Shown here: piece after piece, positions 23,623 through 31,624 of the stretch
Numbering within the stretch: the stretch's first letter is position 1
How the letters are laid out: every line of letters starts with the position of its first letter
Assembly: GCA_902825865.1 (NCBI GenBank)
Contig: CADECX010000003.1
Span: 75,454-131,149 of the forward strand
Source of the DNA: an uncultured Alphaproteobacteria bacterium
Lineage (GTDB): Bacteria; Pseudomonadota; Alphaproteobacteria; Micropepsales; Micropepsaceae
Length of the DNA: 55,696 nucleotides
Direction of reading: 5' to 3'
Made by a program: the position numbers and the translations under genes
The notes under the pieces: generated by a model
The model's input: the letters and a program-made list of their open reading frames with translations, nothing else
The model's database searches: none
What the model was told of the DNA's origin: nothing

Positions 23623-24057
23623 CTACTTGGCCGTTATCCGGATGGCCACTTGGGCCAGGAGTATCTTGGCGCCCTTTTTCTTGAGCGCGCGGTCGGTCAC
23701 CGCCTGCAACCGGTCGGCGATCATTTCGACGTCCGGCTGACTGTCGGTGCGCACCACATTGGCGGTGAAGGTCATCAGATTGCGGATATAGGCATCACGC
23801 AGCACCGGCATGGAGCGTGTCACTTCTTCGCGTAAATGCGCATTGGGTACATCCAGTCCGGCGCCTATCATCAGCATGCCCGCCACGCGATTGTCCGACA
23901 CGATGGTGGTGTAGATCGGGTCCACCATGATGTAGCTCTCAGATTGCGTGGTCTTATGCTCTGGCGCTTTTTGGGCTTTCTCGCCATGCTCCGCGGCGCG
24001 TCCAGGCATCACAGCCAGGGCGAAAACAGCAAGAGCCAGAAGCGGGGCGCGAGTCAT
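23623..24057 (-). CDS. Exported FliL-like protein, function uncertain
   Basis: 144 residues from the ATG at 24057; the long open frame upstream is the shadow of the opposite gene. A signal peptide (LLALAVFALAVMPGRAAEH) is followed by a His/Lys/Glu-rich linker. A domain with VDPIYTTIVSDNRVAGMLMIG, ending in ALKKKGAKILLAQVAIRI, resembles the periplasmic fold of FliL. No flagellar genes are near. It is divergent from the sorbosone dehydrogenase-like gene. Confidence 0.55.
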   Translation of the reverse strand: MTRAPLLALAVFALAVMPGRAAEHGEKAQKAPEHKTTQSESYIMVDPIYTTIVSDNRVAGMLMIGAGLDVPNAHLREEVTRSMPVLRDAYIRNLMTFTANVVRTDSQPDVEMIADRLQAVTDRALKKKGAKILLAQVAIRITAK

Positions 24058-24108
24058 GGGCGCCAGTAAGCGCCGGATTGGTAAATCGAATTTTAACGGG
24101 AGGCCAAA

Positions 24109-25371
24109 ATGACCAAACAAGCTTTGATGATTTCCACCTTTGCCGCTTCTTTGCTGGCTGCGGGGGGCGTGTTGGCCGCCGACCATCCGGGCCAGAAGTT
24201 CCAGATTTCGCCTGCCAGCCTGGCCAAACCCTATGCCACTCCGGGGGTGGCGAATGATGCCGCCACCATCCCCCGTCCGGCCGGCACCATGCCGGAAGTT
24301 CCCAAGGGTTTTCGGGTCTCGATCTTTGCCGACAATCTCAGCGCCGCCCGTTGGATGGCCTTGGCCCCCAATGGCGACGTCTTTCTGGCCGAGCCGCCGG
24401 GCGACTACAAAGCCCGCAGCGGCGGCAAGATCACGGTGCTGCGCGACTCCAACAATGACGGCAAGGCGGATCAGCGCTTCACCTTCCTGCCGGCCTCGGC
24501 CGGGTTTGTGTATCCGCACGGCGTGGCCTTCCAAGGCGGCTATCTCTATGTCGGCGATGTGCGCGGCATCTGGCGCTTCCCTTACAAGGACGGTCAGACC
24601 GCGGCGGGCAAGCCGGAAAAAGTCACCAGCAAGGTGGCTGACCTGGCGCCCAAGAACGGACACGTCACCCGCAACATCGCTTTCGGGCCCGATGGCGGGC
24701 TCTATATGGCGCTGGGTTCCCGGGACAATATTTCCGACTACAAGCCGGGCGCGCAGGTCTTCAAGATCAATCCCGATGGCGGCATGAGCGAGTTTGCCAG
24801 CGGCATCCGCAATCCGGTGGGCATCGCTTTCGCGCCGGGCACCAACAATCTCTATGTCGTGACCAATGAGCGCGATGGGCTGGGCGATGCCCTGCCGCCC
24901 GATTACATGACCAGCGTCAAGCAAGGCGGCTTCTACGGCTATCCTTATGCCTATATCGGCAAGAATCCCGATCCGACCTGGGGCGCCAAGGATCCGGGCG
25001 GCAAGGTGGCTTCGACCATCACGCCCGACGTGCTGTTCCAGGCGCACAGCGCGCCGACGGGCCTTGCCTTCTATACCGGCTCGAATTTCCCCGCCGAGTA
25101 TAAGAACGACGCCTTTGTGTCGCTGCACGGCTCGTGGAACGCGGGCAATCCCACCGGCTACAAGGTGGTCCGGGTGCGCTTCGTCAACGGCAAGCCGGTC
25201 AACGGTTACGAGAATTTCGCCACCGGCTTCTGGAACGGCATGGGCAGTTCGGGCCAACCGGCCAAGGTCTGGGGCCGCCCCGTGGGCCTGTTGGTGGCCA
25301 AGGACGGCAGCCTGCTGATCGCCGACGATGTGGCGAATGTGGTCTGGCGGGTGACGTATACGGGGAAGTAA
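24109..25371 (+). CDS. Secreted PQQ-type sugar (sorbosone) dehydrogenase-like protein
   Basis: 420 residues. A cleavable signal peptide (about 1-24, ending VLAADH) precedes a six-bladed beta-propeller. Repeated blades show GFRVSIFADNL, LAPNGDVFLAEPP, ITVLRDSNNDGKAD, YPHGVAF, GLYMALGSRDN and GIRNPVGIAF. These fit the glucose/sorbosone dehydrogenase family, whose characterised members oxidise sugars in the periplasm with PQQ. No PQQ biosynthesis gene is in the window. A GGGAGG site precedes the ATG. Confidence 0.85.
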   Translation: MTKQALMISTFAASLLAAGGVLAADHPGQKFQISPASLAKPYATPGVANDAATIPRPAGTMPEVPKGFRVSIFADNLSAARWMALAPNGDVFLAEPPGDYKARSGGKITVLRDSNNDGKADQRFTFLPASAGFVYPHGVAFQGGYLYVGDVRGIWRFPYKDGQTAAGKPEKVTSKVADLAPKNGHVTRNIAFGPDGGLYMALGSRDNISDYKPGAQVFKINPDGGMSEFASGIRNPVGIAFAPGTNNLYVVTNERDGLGDALPPDYMTSVKQGGFYGYPYAYIGKNPDPTWGAKDPGGKVASTITPDVLFQAHSAPTGLAFYTGSNFPAEYKNDAFVSLHGSWNAGNPTGYKVVRVRFVNGKPVNGYENFATGFWNGMGSSGQPAKVWGRPVGLLVAKDGSLLIADDVANVVWRVTYTGK

Positions 25372-25389
25372 CAGGTCGGTTCGGTCTGC

Positions 25390-25420
25390 CATCCTGAGCC
25401 CGCGAAGCGGGCGAAGGATG
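25390..25420. repeat. REP-like palindrome, third copy
   Basis: Arms CATCCT/AGGATG flank TGAGCCCGC-GAA-GCGGGCGA. It shares the TGAGC...CGAAGG layout of the pair at 1536-1601. It directly abuts the CCA end of the broken tRNA-Ala copy. Confidence 0.55.
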
Positions 25421-25547
25421 GTGGAGCTGAGCGGGTGAGGACCGGCGCGCCGAAGGCGCGTGAGCATGTCCGGTGGACATGCGAGAGGGATGAACGCCCG
25501 AGCGTAAGCGAGGGCCGGAAAGAACCGCTGGCCTCCTCATTGCGAAC
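25419..25547 (-). pseudogene. Broken tRNA-Ala copy split by a palindromic insert
   Basis: 25419-25434 (16 nt) equals the 3' end of the intact tRNA-Ala (25674-25689). 25522-25547 (26 nt) equals its 25694-25719 part, from the T arm to the anticodon. Between them 87 bases replace the four bases AATC of the T loop. The 5' half of the tRNA is missing. The insert is built of short palindromes (for example CATGTCC-GGT-GGACATG). Confidence 0.75.
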
Positions 25548-25673
25548 GGTGAGGGCGATCTGCCAAAGGTCCAGTGGACCTTTGGCCGCCCGAACGCCGA
25601 GCGGACCCGAAGGGTCTGCGAAGGCCGGGGCGCCTGATGAGATGATCGGTTCGGAACCCATTCCGACTGGGAA
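25435..25673. repeat. Cluster of short palindromic units
   Basis: Besides the insert in the broken tRNA copy, 25548-25673 holds CCAAAGGTCC-AGT-GGACCTTTGG and GACCC-GAA-GGGTC. In all of them a three- or four-base loop joins perfect arms. No gene is supported in 25372-25673. Confidence 0.6.
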
Positions 25674-25749
25674 TGGTGGAGCTGAGCGGAATCGAACCGC
25701 TGGCCTCCTCATTGCGAACGAGGCGCTCTCCCAACTGAGCTACAGCCCC
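25674..25749 (-). tRNA. tRNA-Ala(CGC)
   Basis: 76 nt with CCA encoded. Acceptor GGGGCTG (5' end at 25749) pairs with CAGCTCC, including one G-U. The anticodon loop TTCGCAA gives anticodon CGC, reading GCG. D and T arms (GGTTCGATT) are normal. Confidence 0.95.
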
Positions 25750-25865
25750 GAACCGGTTTTCCAGCCTTTGCTGGAGGGCCGGGTTTTAGGGACGGGGGCC
25801 GGGATCGTCAAGCGGCCCCTATTTTTAAGGCTTTTCCGGCGCGGTTCCCCCCGGTACAACATCGG

Positions 25866-25891
25866 CCTCAAGCAGCGAAGCGATAGGCCAC
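25866..25891 (-). repeat. Third, inverted copy of the 26-bp dispersed repeat
   Basis: The reverse complement matches the pair at 7124-7184 with two or three changes; the shared core is GGCCTATCGCTTCGCT. It lies 9 bases upstream of the yggT-type start. Confidence 0.7.
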
Positions 25892-25900
25892 CCAAAAGTC

Positions 25901-26197
25901 ATGCTGAACCCGATCGCCTTCCTGATTTACCAAATCCTTGGTTTCTATACCTGGATCATCGTGGCGTCCGTCATTGTCAGCTGGCTGACGGCCTTCAACG
26001 TCATCAACGAGCACAACAATTTTGTCCGCTCGCTGATACGCATGCTGTGGGCGCTCACCGAGCCGGTGTTCCGCCCGGTGCGCCGGATTATCCCGCCCAT
26101 GGGCGGCCTGGATCTTTCGCCGCTGGTTGTGCTCTTCGCCATCATGGGCATCCGCTACACCATGTTATGGGGCCCGGTTCTGGCCGCCGGCTGGTAA
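25901..26197 (+). CDS. YggT-family membrane protein
   Basis: 98 residues. Two membrane segments (about 5-30 and 68-92) flank VINEHNNFVRSLIRMLWALTEP and the family motif FRPVRRIIPPMGGLDLSPLV. The YggT family is linked to envelope stability and osmotic stress, and often lies near cell-division or folate genes. It ends 6 bases before folD. Confidence 0.88.
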   Translation: MLNPIAFLIYQILGFYTWIIVASVIVSWLTAFNVINEHNNFVRSLIRMLWALTEPVFRPVRRIIPPMGGLDLSPLVVLFAIMGIRYTMLWGPVLAAGW

Positions 26198-26203
26198 TTG
26201 CGC

Positions 26204-27091
26204 ATGTCCGGGACAGTCATTGATGGCAAGGCCAGCGCCGCAAAGCTGCGCGAAAAAATCGCCGCCCACGCCGCCGAGCTGAAATCCAAGCATGGGCTGC
26301 AACCCGGACTGGCGACCGTGCTGGTGGGACGGGACCCCGCGTCCGAAGTCTATGTCCGCAACAAGCGCAAGACCGCCGAGGCCATCGGCTTCAAATCGGT
26401 GCATGTGGAACTGCCCGCCGATGTTTCCCAGGACGAATTGCTGTCCAAGGTGAAGGCGCTATCGGCGGATAAATCGGTGCACGGCATTCTGGTGCAGCTG
26501 CCGCTGCCCAAGCATCTCGACGAGAATGCCGTACTGGACGCGCTCGACCCGGCCAAGGATGTCGATGCGCTGACGCCGCAAAATGCCGGGCTGCTGTTGT
26601 CCGGTCGCGCCCATCTGGTGAGTTGCACGCCGGCTGGTGTGATGCTGCTGCTGAAAGAATATGCCGGTGACATTGCCGGCAAGGAAGCGTTGGTGATCGG
26701 CCGCTCGCTGTTGTTCGGCAAGCCCGCCGCGCAATTGCTGCTCGCGGCCAATGCCACCGTCACCATGGCGCATTCCCGCTCCAAGGATTTGCCCGGGCTG
26801 GCGCGGCGCGCCGATATTCTGGTCGCGGCCATCGGCAAGCCGGAATTCGTCAAGGCCGACTGGATCAAGCCGGGCGCGGTGGTGATCGATGTCGGCATCA
26901 ATCGCGTCGATGCGGGCGACGGCAAATACAAACTGGTTGGCGATGTCGACTACGAAGCCGCCAAAACAGTCGCGGGCGCCATCACGCCCGTGCCCGGTGG
27001 CGTCGGCGCCATGACCATCATTTGCTTGATGCACAACACGCTGATTGCCGCCTGCGCGCAGAATAATTTGCCGCTGCCGACCGCGCTTTAG
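26204..27091 (+). CDS. folD: Methylenetetrahydrofolate dehydrogenase/cyclohydrolase
   Basis: 295 residues from the ATG at 26204; TTG at 26198 touches the yggT stop. It interconverts methylene-, methenyl- and 10-formyl-THF with NADP. The active-site region VGRDPASEVYVRNKRKTAEAIG contains the catalytic Tyr and Lys. GILVQLPLPKH, the NADP loop VIGRSLLFGKPAAQLLL (Pro-Ser replaced by Leu-Leu) and TPVPGGVGAMTI are family marks. Convergent with the SCO1 gene, overlapping by 4 bases. Confidence 0.96.
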   Translation: MSGTVIDGKASAAKLREKIAAHAAELKSKHGLQPGLATVLVGRDPASEVYVRNKRKTAEAIGFKSVHVELPADVSQDELLSKVKALSADKSVHGILVQLPLPKHLDENAVLDALDPAKDVDALTPQNAGLLLSGRAHLVSCTPAGVMLLLKEYAGDIAGKEALVIGRSLLFGKPAAQLLLAANATVTMAHSRSKDLPGLARRADILVAAIGKPEFVKADWIKPGAVVIDVGINRVDAGDGKYKLVGDVDYEAAKTVAGAITPVPGGVGAMTIICLMHNTLIAACAQNNLPLPTAL

Positions 27092-27687
27092 GTCCGCAGC
27101 CTGAGATCCTTGGCCAGATCGTCGGGCGATACCGCTTCGTCATAGAAATTCACCAGCTTGCCGTCCGGTCCCATCAGATAAAGGACCGAGGAGTGATCCA
27201 CGCCGTAATTGCCGTTCTCCATCGGCTTCTTGGCGGCATAGACGCGGTATTTCTTTAACGCATCCTTGATTGCCGCGTCGCTGCCGGTCAGGCCGACAAA
27301 GCTGGGACCAAAGGCTTTCATATAATCGTTCAGCACTTGGGGCGTGTCGCGCTCCGGATCGATGGTGATCAGGATGGGCACAATGCGCTGGGATTTGCCG
27401 CCCAGCTTCTCCAGCGCCTGGGCCATCACCGCAAGCGTGGTGGGACAGACATCGGGACAAAAGCTGTAGCCGAAATAGATCAGCATATAGCGGCCGCGAA
27501 AATCGGCTTCGGTCACCGCCTTGCCGTTGTGATCGATCAGGCGGAACGGTCCGCCGACATCGGCCCGCCCGGTGATCACATTCTTGCCCAGCCCCGGCAC
27601 CATTTCGCTTTGGTGCCAGAGCAGGCCGCCGGCCAGGGCCGCGACCAAAAGCAGGTAGGGAATCAGGGCTTGGCGGTTGCGCAGCAT
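27088..27687 (-). CDS. SCO1/SenC copper chaperone
   Basis: 199 residues from the ATG at 27687, after GGAAAAAGC. One N-terminal membrane anchor (about 9-24) is followed by a thioredoxin-like domain. Copper ligands are visible: Cys77 and Cys81 (SFCPDVCPT) and the His of GVDHSSVLYL. It delivers copper to the CuA site of cytochrome oxidase. It is divergent from regB, as senC/prrC is in purple bacteria, linking respiration and redox sensing. Confidence 0.94.
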   Translation of the reverse strand: MLRNRQALIPYLLLVAALAGGLLWHQSEMVPGLGKNVITGRADVGGPFRLIDHNGKAVTEADFRGRYMLIYFGYSFCPDVCPTTLAVMAQALEKLGGKSQRIVPILITIDPERDTPQVLNDYMKAFGPSFVGLTGSDAAIKDALKKYRVYAAKKPMENGNYGVDHSSVLYLMGPDGKLVNFYDEAVSPDDLAKDLRLRT

Positions 27688-27739
27688 GCTTTTTCCAGTT
27701 CCTTGACCATGCTCTAATCCCTCTGTCTGTAACAGGGAA

Positions 27740-29119
27740 GTGGCATTGGCGCGCAAGGAGATGGTCAGGGGGTTCGCGCAAGGCGTGGGCGCGGGCGGCA
27801 GGGTCCGCCTTCGCACCCTGTCCAATCTGCGCTGGCTGGCGGTAGCAGGCCAGTCGGTGGCTTTGTTCCTGGTTTATTTCGCGCTGGGCTATCCCTTGCC
27901 CATTCTCTACTGCGCCATTGCCATCGCCGTCAGCGCGGCTCTGAATGTCGCGCTGGCGATCCGTTATGCCCCGGCACACCGCCTCACCAACCGCGAGGCG
28001 ACCTTTTATCTGGCCTTCGACGTGCTGCAATTGGCGGCGCTGCTCTATCTCACCGGCGGCATCGCCAATCCCTTCGCCTTGATGTTTGTCGCCCCGGTGG
28101 TGATTGCCGCCGCAACCCTCAATCTCGGCAATGTTCTGATCCTGGCGGGCATCGCTTTCACATCGGTGTCGCTGATCGGGGTGGTGCATCGTCCCTTGCC
28201 CTGGCCGGCGGGTGAAGACTTGGCGCTGCCGCAACTTTATCAGGCGGGAATTTGGACAGCGCTGGTGATCGGTATCGGCTTTACCTCGGTCTATGCCTGG
28301 CGCATCGCCAGTGAATCCGCGCGCATGTCGGCGGGCTTGGCGGCGACGCAATTGGCGCTGGCGCGCGAACACCGCCTGGCGGCGCTGGGCGCGCTGGCCA
28401 CGGCGGCGGCGCATGAGCTGGGTACGCCCTTGGGTACCATCGCGGTGGTGGCGCGGGAATTGGAACGGTCGCTGCCGGAAAATAGCCCCGAGGTGGAAGA
28501 TGTGCGCCTGTTGCGCGAACAGGCGGAACGCTGCCGCGCCATCATCGCCCGCCTCGCCAATCCGGAAGCGACGTTGTTGGGCGCCACAGCCAGGCTTCCG
28601 CTGGGCGCGTTCCTGGACGATATCGCCAGCCCCCATCGCGGCGAGGATCTGGAAATCCGCGTGACCGTGACCGCGCCGGAAGGCGACAATCAGGAGCCGC
28701 AGGTCTGGCGCGCGCCCGAATTGCTGCATGGTCTGGGCAATATCATCGAGAATGCCGCCGACTTCGCCAAATCCCTGGTGGCGGTCAATGCCGGTTGGGA
28801 CGGGCAGTATCTCTATATTTCGGTCCGTGATGATGGCCCCGGCTTTGCCCCGGAAATCTTCGAGGCGCTGGGCGAGCCCTATATTACCTCACGCCCCGGC
28901 CATCATGCGCTGGGAGAGACCGACATCGGCCCGCAAGGCCCCCTGAACCAGCATGAGGGCATGGGACTGGGCTTTTTCATCGCCAAGATCCTGTTGGAAC
29001 AGACCGGCGGGCTGGTTAACCCGGAAAATCTGCCGGATGGCGGGGCCCTCGTTTCCGTGCGCTGGCCGCGGGGGGTTATCGATGGATCCCAGCCCCCGGC
29101 CCAATCCGAGCCGGATTGA
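27740..29119 (+). CDS. regB: Redox-sensing histidine kinase RegB/PrrB
   Basis: 459 residues. Six membrane segments (about 31-187) carry the quinone-binding GGIANPF motif (106-112). The H-box is GALATAAAHELGTPLG with His225. A Cys in the linker (QAERCRAII, Cys265) matches the redox-active Cys of RegB. The ATPase domain has N and G boxes (NIIENAADFA, DDGPGFAP, GMGLGFFIAK). The start is uncertain: GTG 27740, TTG 27746 (best-spaced AGGGAAG) or ATG 27761. It signals to RegA. Confidence 0.94.
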   Translation: MALARKEMVRGFAQGVGAGGRVRLRTLSNLRWLAVAGQSVALFLVYFALGYPLPILYCAIAIAVSAALNVALAIRYAPAHRLTNREATFYLAFDVLQLAALLYLTGGIANPFALMFVAPVVIAAATLNLGNVLILAGIAFTSVSLIGVVHRPLPWPAGEDLALPQLYQAGIWTALVIGIGFTSVYAWRIASESARMSAGLAATQLALAREHRLAALGALATAAAHELGTPLGTIAVVARELERSLPENSPEVEDVRLLREQAERCRAIIARLANPEATLLGATARLPLGAFLDDIASPHRGEDLEIRVTVTAPEGDNQEPQVWRAPELLHGLGNIIENAADFAKSLVAVNAGWDGQYLYISVRDDGPGFAPEIFEALGEPYITSRPGHHALGETDIGPQGPLNQHEGMGLGFFIAKILLEQTGGLVNPENLPDGGALVSVRWPRGVIDGSQPPAQSEPD

Positions 29120-29173
29120 AATATGTGAATTATTTGACGGGTTGGAAAAAGGGTACTAAAGGCCGCCCCCAGA

Positions 29174-29707
29174 ATGACCTCCGACGACAAAACTCTGCTG
29201 CTGGTCGAGGATGACCGCCCCTTAAGGGAGCGCTTGGCCCGCGCCATGGAAGCGCGCGGCTTCACCGTCGCCCAGGCGGAATCGGTGGCCGAGGGCAAGG
29301 CCCGCGCCAAGGAGGCCCCGCCCGCCTATGCCGTGGTCGACCTCAAGCTCGACGACGGCAATGGACTGGACGTGGTGGAAACCCTGCACACCATCCGCCC
29401 GGAAAGCCGGGTGGTGGTGCTGACGGGGTTCGGCAATATCGCCACCGCCGTTGCTGCGGTGAAATACGGCGCCATCGACTATCTGCCCAAGCCCGCCGAT
29501 GCCGATGATATTCTGGCGGCTCTGATGGCGACGCCGGGCTCCAAGCCCAAGCCACCGGAAAATCCCATGTCTGCGGATCGCGTGCGCTGGGAACATATCC
29601 AGCGCGTCTACGAATTATGCGGGCACAATGTGTCCGAGACCGCCCGGCGCCTGAACATGCATCGCCGCACCTTGCAGCGGATACTGGCCAAGCGCAGCCC
29701 GCGCTGA
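29174..29707 (+). CDS. regA: Response regulator RegA/PrrA/ActR
   Basis: 177 residues. The receiver domain has an acidic pair (VEDDRPL), the phospho-acceptor Asp in VVDLKLDDGNGLDVV, and the switch Thr and Lys (VVLTGFG, YLPKPAD). A proline-rich linker leads to a Fis-type helix-turn-helix (NVSETARRLNMHRRTLQRIL). This is the standard RegA architecture controlling respiration, and often photosynthesis or fixation genes, according to redox state. It lies 54 bases after regB. Confidence 0.95.
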   Translation: MTSDDKTLLLVEDDRPLRERLARAMEARGFTVAQAESVAEGKARAKEAPPAYAVVDLKLDDGNGLDVVETLHTIRPESRVVVLTGFGNIATAVAAVKYGAIDYLPKPADADDILAALMATPGSKPKPPENPMSADRVRWEHIQRVYELCGHNVSETARRLNMHRRTLQRILAKRSPR

Positions 29708-29727
29708 TTTTTCTATGGTCGCGCCGC

Positions 29728-29787
29728 GTCGCCACGCTGGCGCTAGCGACCCCTCGCTCCGCTCGTCCGTACGCTGACGCTACGGAC
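29728..29787. repeat. Palindrome-rich intergenic unit after regA
   Basis: GTCGC (29728-29732)/GCGAC (29746-29750) and GTCCGTA (29765-29771)/TACGGAC (29781-29787) are consecutive inverted repeats between convergent regA and the PAP2 gene. Terminator or structural role unknown. Confidence 0.5.
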
Positions 29788-29798
29788 CGCGGTCGCTC

Positions 29799-30716
29799 CT
29801 ACGCTGAAGCCTGAGCCGGCTTCGGCGCGGCAAGAGCGCCCAGGAATTTTTCCCAAAGCAGCGGAGCGGTTTTGATCGCCGCCAGCGACACCAGCATGGT
29901 GACCGCGCCCGCAATCATATCGACCAGATAATGGCCGCCGAACCACGGCACCGCGCACAGCATCACCAGATTGAGCCCGGTCACGGCCCAGCCGATGACG
30001 CCGGTTTTGCGGAAGGCCCAGATGTAAGCCAGCGCCATGCTGGTGTGAAAGGAGGGAAAGCTGATCACGCCGGTCATGCCCGAAAGGGAGAAAGACTTGT
30101 CGCGACCGGAAAGCAGATGCTCCATCACCGGCACAAAGCCGCTGTCAGTTTGGATGTTGAAAAGTTTCGAGGGGCCCAAGGCGGGCAGCAGCAACGCGCC
30201 CAAACAGGCCAGGCTGCCGCTGACCAGCACCAGCCAGAACATCTGCTTCAGCCGCAGCCTGTCGTTCATCAATCCCAGCAGCAGGCCGAAATACAGGCCT
30301 TGATAGATCAGGCCGTCATAGGCAAAGCCCAGCACCGCCGACAGTGCCGGATGGGACTGGACGAAATTGTAACCGGCCAGCCAATCGAAGCCCAAAGCAC
30401 GGTCCATCGCCATCAGCTGCCCGTCCACCAGCGTCTGCGAGGAAGCCAGGCTCAAATAGGATAATGCGCAAACGGCCGTGGAGACGGCACATGAGAGGGC
30501 CAGATATTCCACAATCAATCCGCCGCGGCGGAAAGAAAAGGCGCGCAACAAAAGAGTTGTGCCAAACAAAAGCGCGACCGGCCCCAGGATGTTTTGGCCA
30601 TGGGTGAGCTGCAATTGAATGTGAAACGCCCACAGACCGGCCAGCAGCGTCAACATACCGACGGCGCTCCATTCCGGCACAAATTCACTGTTAAGCCGCT
30701 GTTTTAACGCATCCAT
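29799..30716 (-). CDS. PAP2-superfamily membrane phosphatase/transferase
   Basis: 305 residues with about seven membrane segments. The PAP2 active-site motifs are visible: ISFPSFHTSMAL (about 222-233) and WFGGHYLVDMIAG (about 262-274). The N-terminal part resembles the inositol-phosphorylceramide synthase-like branch. The likely substrate is a lipid phosphate or phosphodiester at the membrane face; the exact one is unknown. ATG at 30716; the end lies in the palindromic unit after regA. Confidence 0.8.
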   Translation of the reverse strand: MDALKQRLNSEFVPEWSAVGMLTLLAGLWAFHIQLQLTHGQNILGPVALLFGTTLLLRAFSFRRGGLIVEYLALSCAVSTAVCALSYLSLASSQTLVDGQLMAMDRALGFDWLAGYNFVQSHPALSAVLGFAYDGLIYQGLYFGLLLGLMNDRLRLKQMFWLVLVSGSLACLGALLLPALGPSKLFNIQTDSGFVPVMEHLLSGRDKSFSLSGMTGVISFPSFHTSMALAYIWAFRKTGVIGWAVTGLNLVMLCAVPWFGGHYLVDMIAGAVTMLVSLAAIKTAPLLWEKFLGALAAPKPAQASA

Positions 30717-30784
30717 GCCGGCGGCATTGCAAACCGCCCGCCAGCGTCTCAGCGTTTAACCTTGTTCGCGGATTTTGGCGCAGA

Positions 30785-31153
30785 CTATTTGGCGGGCTTT
30801 TTCTTGGCGGGTTTTTTGGGGCGGCGCTTGATGGGCGGCAATGCCGCCAATTGCGCGGCGCGGCCCACCAGCAACTCCCTTAGCACCGTCTTGGTCAACG
30901 CCGAGAGCCGCACCAGCACGAAAGGGAACTTCCGGTAATGGTCGGTTATGTAGAAAAGCTTGGGCTCGGTTTCCAGCATCATGTCGCGCATCTCCATCGA
31001 GCCGACCTGCAAGGTTACCGCATCTTCTTTGTGATGGGTCTTGGCCAGGAAGCGGTCGTGAAGGAAGACCGAGGGCTGGTTGAACCAGGGCCGCTCATCG
31101 GTGCCGGCGATGGCCAGCATGACCTTGCGGGCCTCAGCCTTGGTCAGTGGCAT
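30785..31153 (-). CDS. MmcQ/YjbR-like protein with basic tail
   Basis: 122 residues from the ATG at 31153. PLTKAEARKVMLAIAG, PWFNQPSVFLHDRFLAK and FYITDHYRKFPFVLVRLS follow the MmcQ/YjbR fold (a double-winged DNA-binding-like domain). A short Lys/Pro/Arg tail (KRRPKKPAKKKPAK) closes it. Its start lies within the 3' end of mmcB (20-base overlap), which suggests co-expression. Function unknown. Confidence 0.7.
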   Translation of the reverse strand: MPLTKAEARKVMLAIAGTDERPWFNQPSVFLHDRFLAKTHHKEDAVTLQVGSMEMRDMMLETEPKLFYITDHYRKFPFVLVRLSALTKTVLRELLVGRAAQLAALPPIKRRPKKPAKKKPAK

Positions 31154-31610
31154 CGGGCAGCACCAGATTGGGGATTTGCGCCAGGGCGGCGGCTTCCAGA
31201 TGGCGTGACAGCCGCTCCGCCGCGCAGCGCGCGAAACTGATGGTGACCGCCTTGCGGCGGCTGGCATGCAGGCTTTGCGCTTCAGCTTCCTTGACGATGG
31301 AGCCGCCATAGCGGTCGGCCACGATCAAACCGGTCTGATGCGGCACATGCTCGTCGGGAAAATCCGGCGGGATGGCGAAATAGAACAGATCGCAATAGTC
31401 CAGATATTCCGGCCATTTGCTGTCGCCGCGCAGATCGGCCAACGCCACTTTGATCTCAACCCCCAGCATTTCCCCGCCAGGGCCGATGGCGGCGACATCC
31501 AGCCTGCGCCCATTGGGCAGGGTGAATTCCAGAATGGGTGAGTAGCCTTCCGCGAGCAGAAGACGGCTCACCCCGCGCGCGACATCCACGGCGGTGGAGG
31601 AACTGATCAT
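31134..31610 (-). CDS. mmcB: MmcB-family DNA repair protein
   Basis: 158 residues. RRLDVAAIGPGGEMLGVEIKVALADL has the D-x(n)-E-x-K pattern of PD-(D/E)xK nucleases. DSKWPEYLDYCDLFYFAIP and HQTGLIVADRYGGSIVKEA are typical of MmcB, first linked to mitomycin-C damage repair in Caulobacter. It is expected to act in the cytosol on DNA. It is followed by the MmcQ-like gene. Confidence 0.85.
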   Translation of the reverse strand: MISSSTAVDVARGVSRLLLAEGYSPILEFTLPNGRRLDVAAIGPGGEMLGVEIKVALADLRGDSKWPEYLDYCDLFYFAIPPDFPDEHVPHQTGLIVADRYGGSIVKEAEAQSLHASRRKAVTISFARCAAERLSRHLEAAALAQIPNLVLPDATDQG

Positions 31611-31624
31611 CCGGTGAGTGTAGT

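Noticed and set aside
23623..25467. 614-residue reading of the FliL-like gene
   Set aside because: Only the last 144 residues look like protein. The upstream part is the antisense of the sorbosone dehydrogenase-like gene, and a signal peptide begins at 24057.
25435..26223. 262-residue open frame over tRNA-Ala and the palindromes
   Set aside because: It crosses a tRNA gene and the yggT start, and low-complexity palindromes keep it open. No family features.
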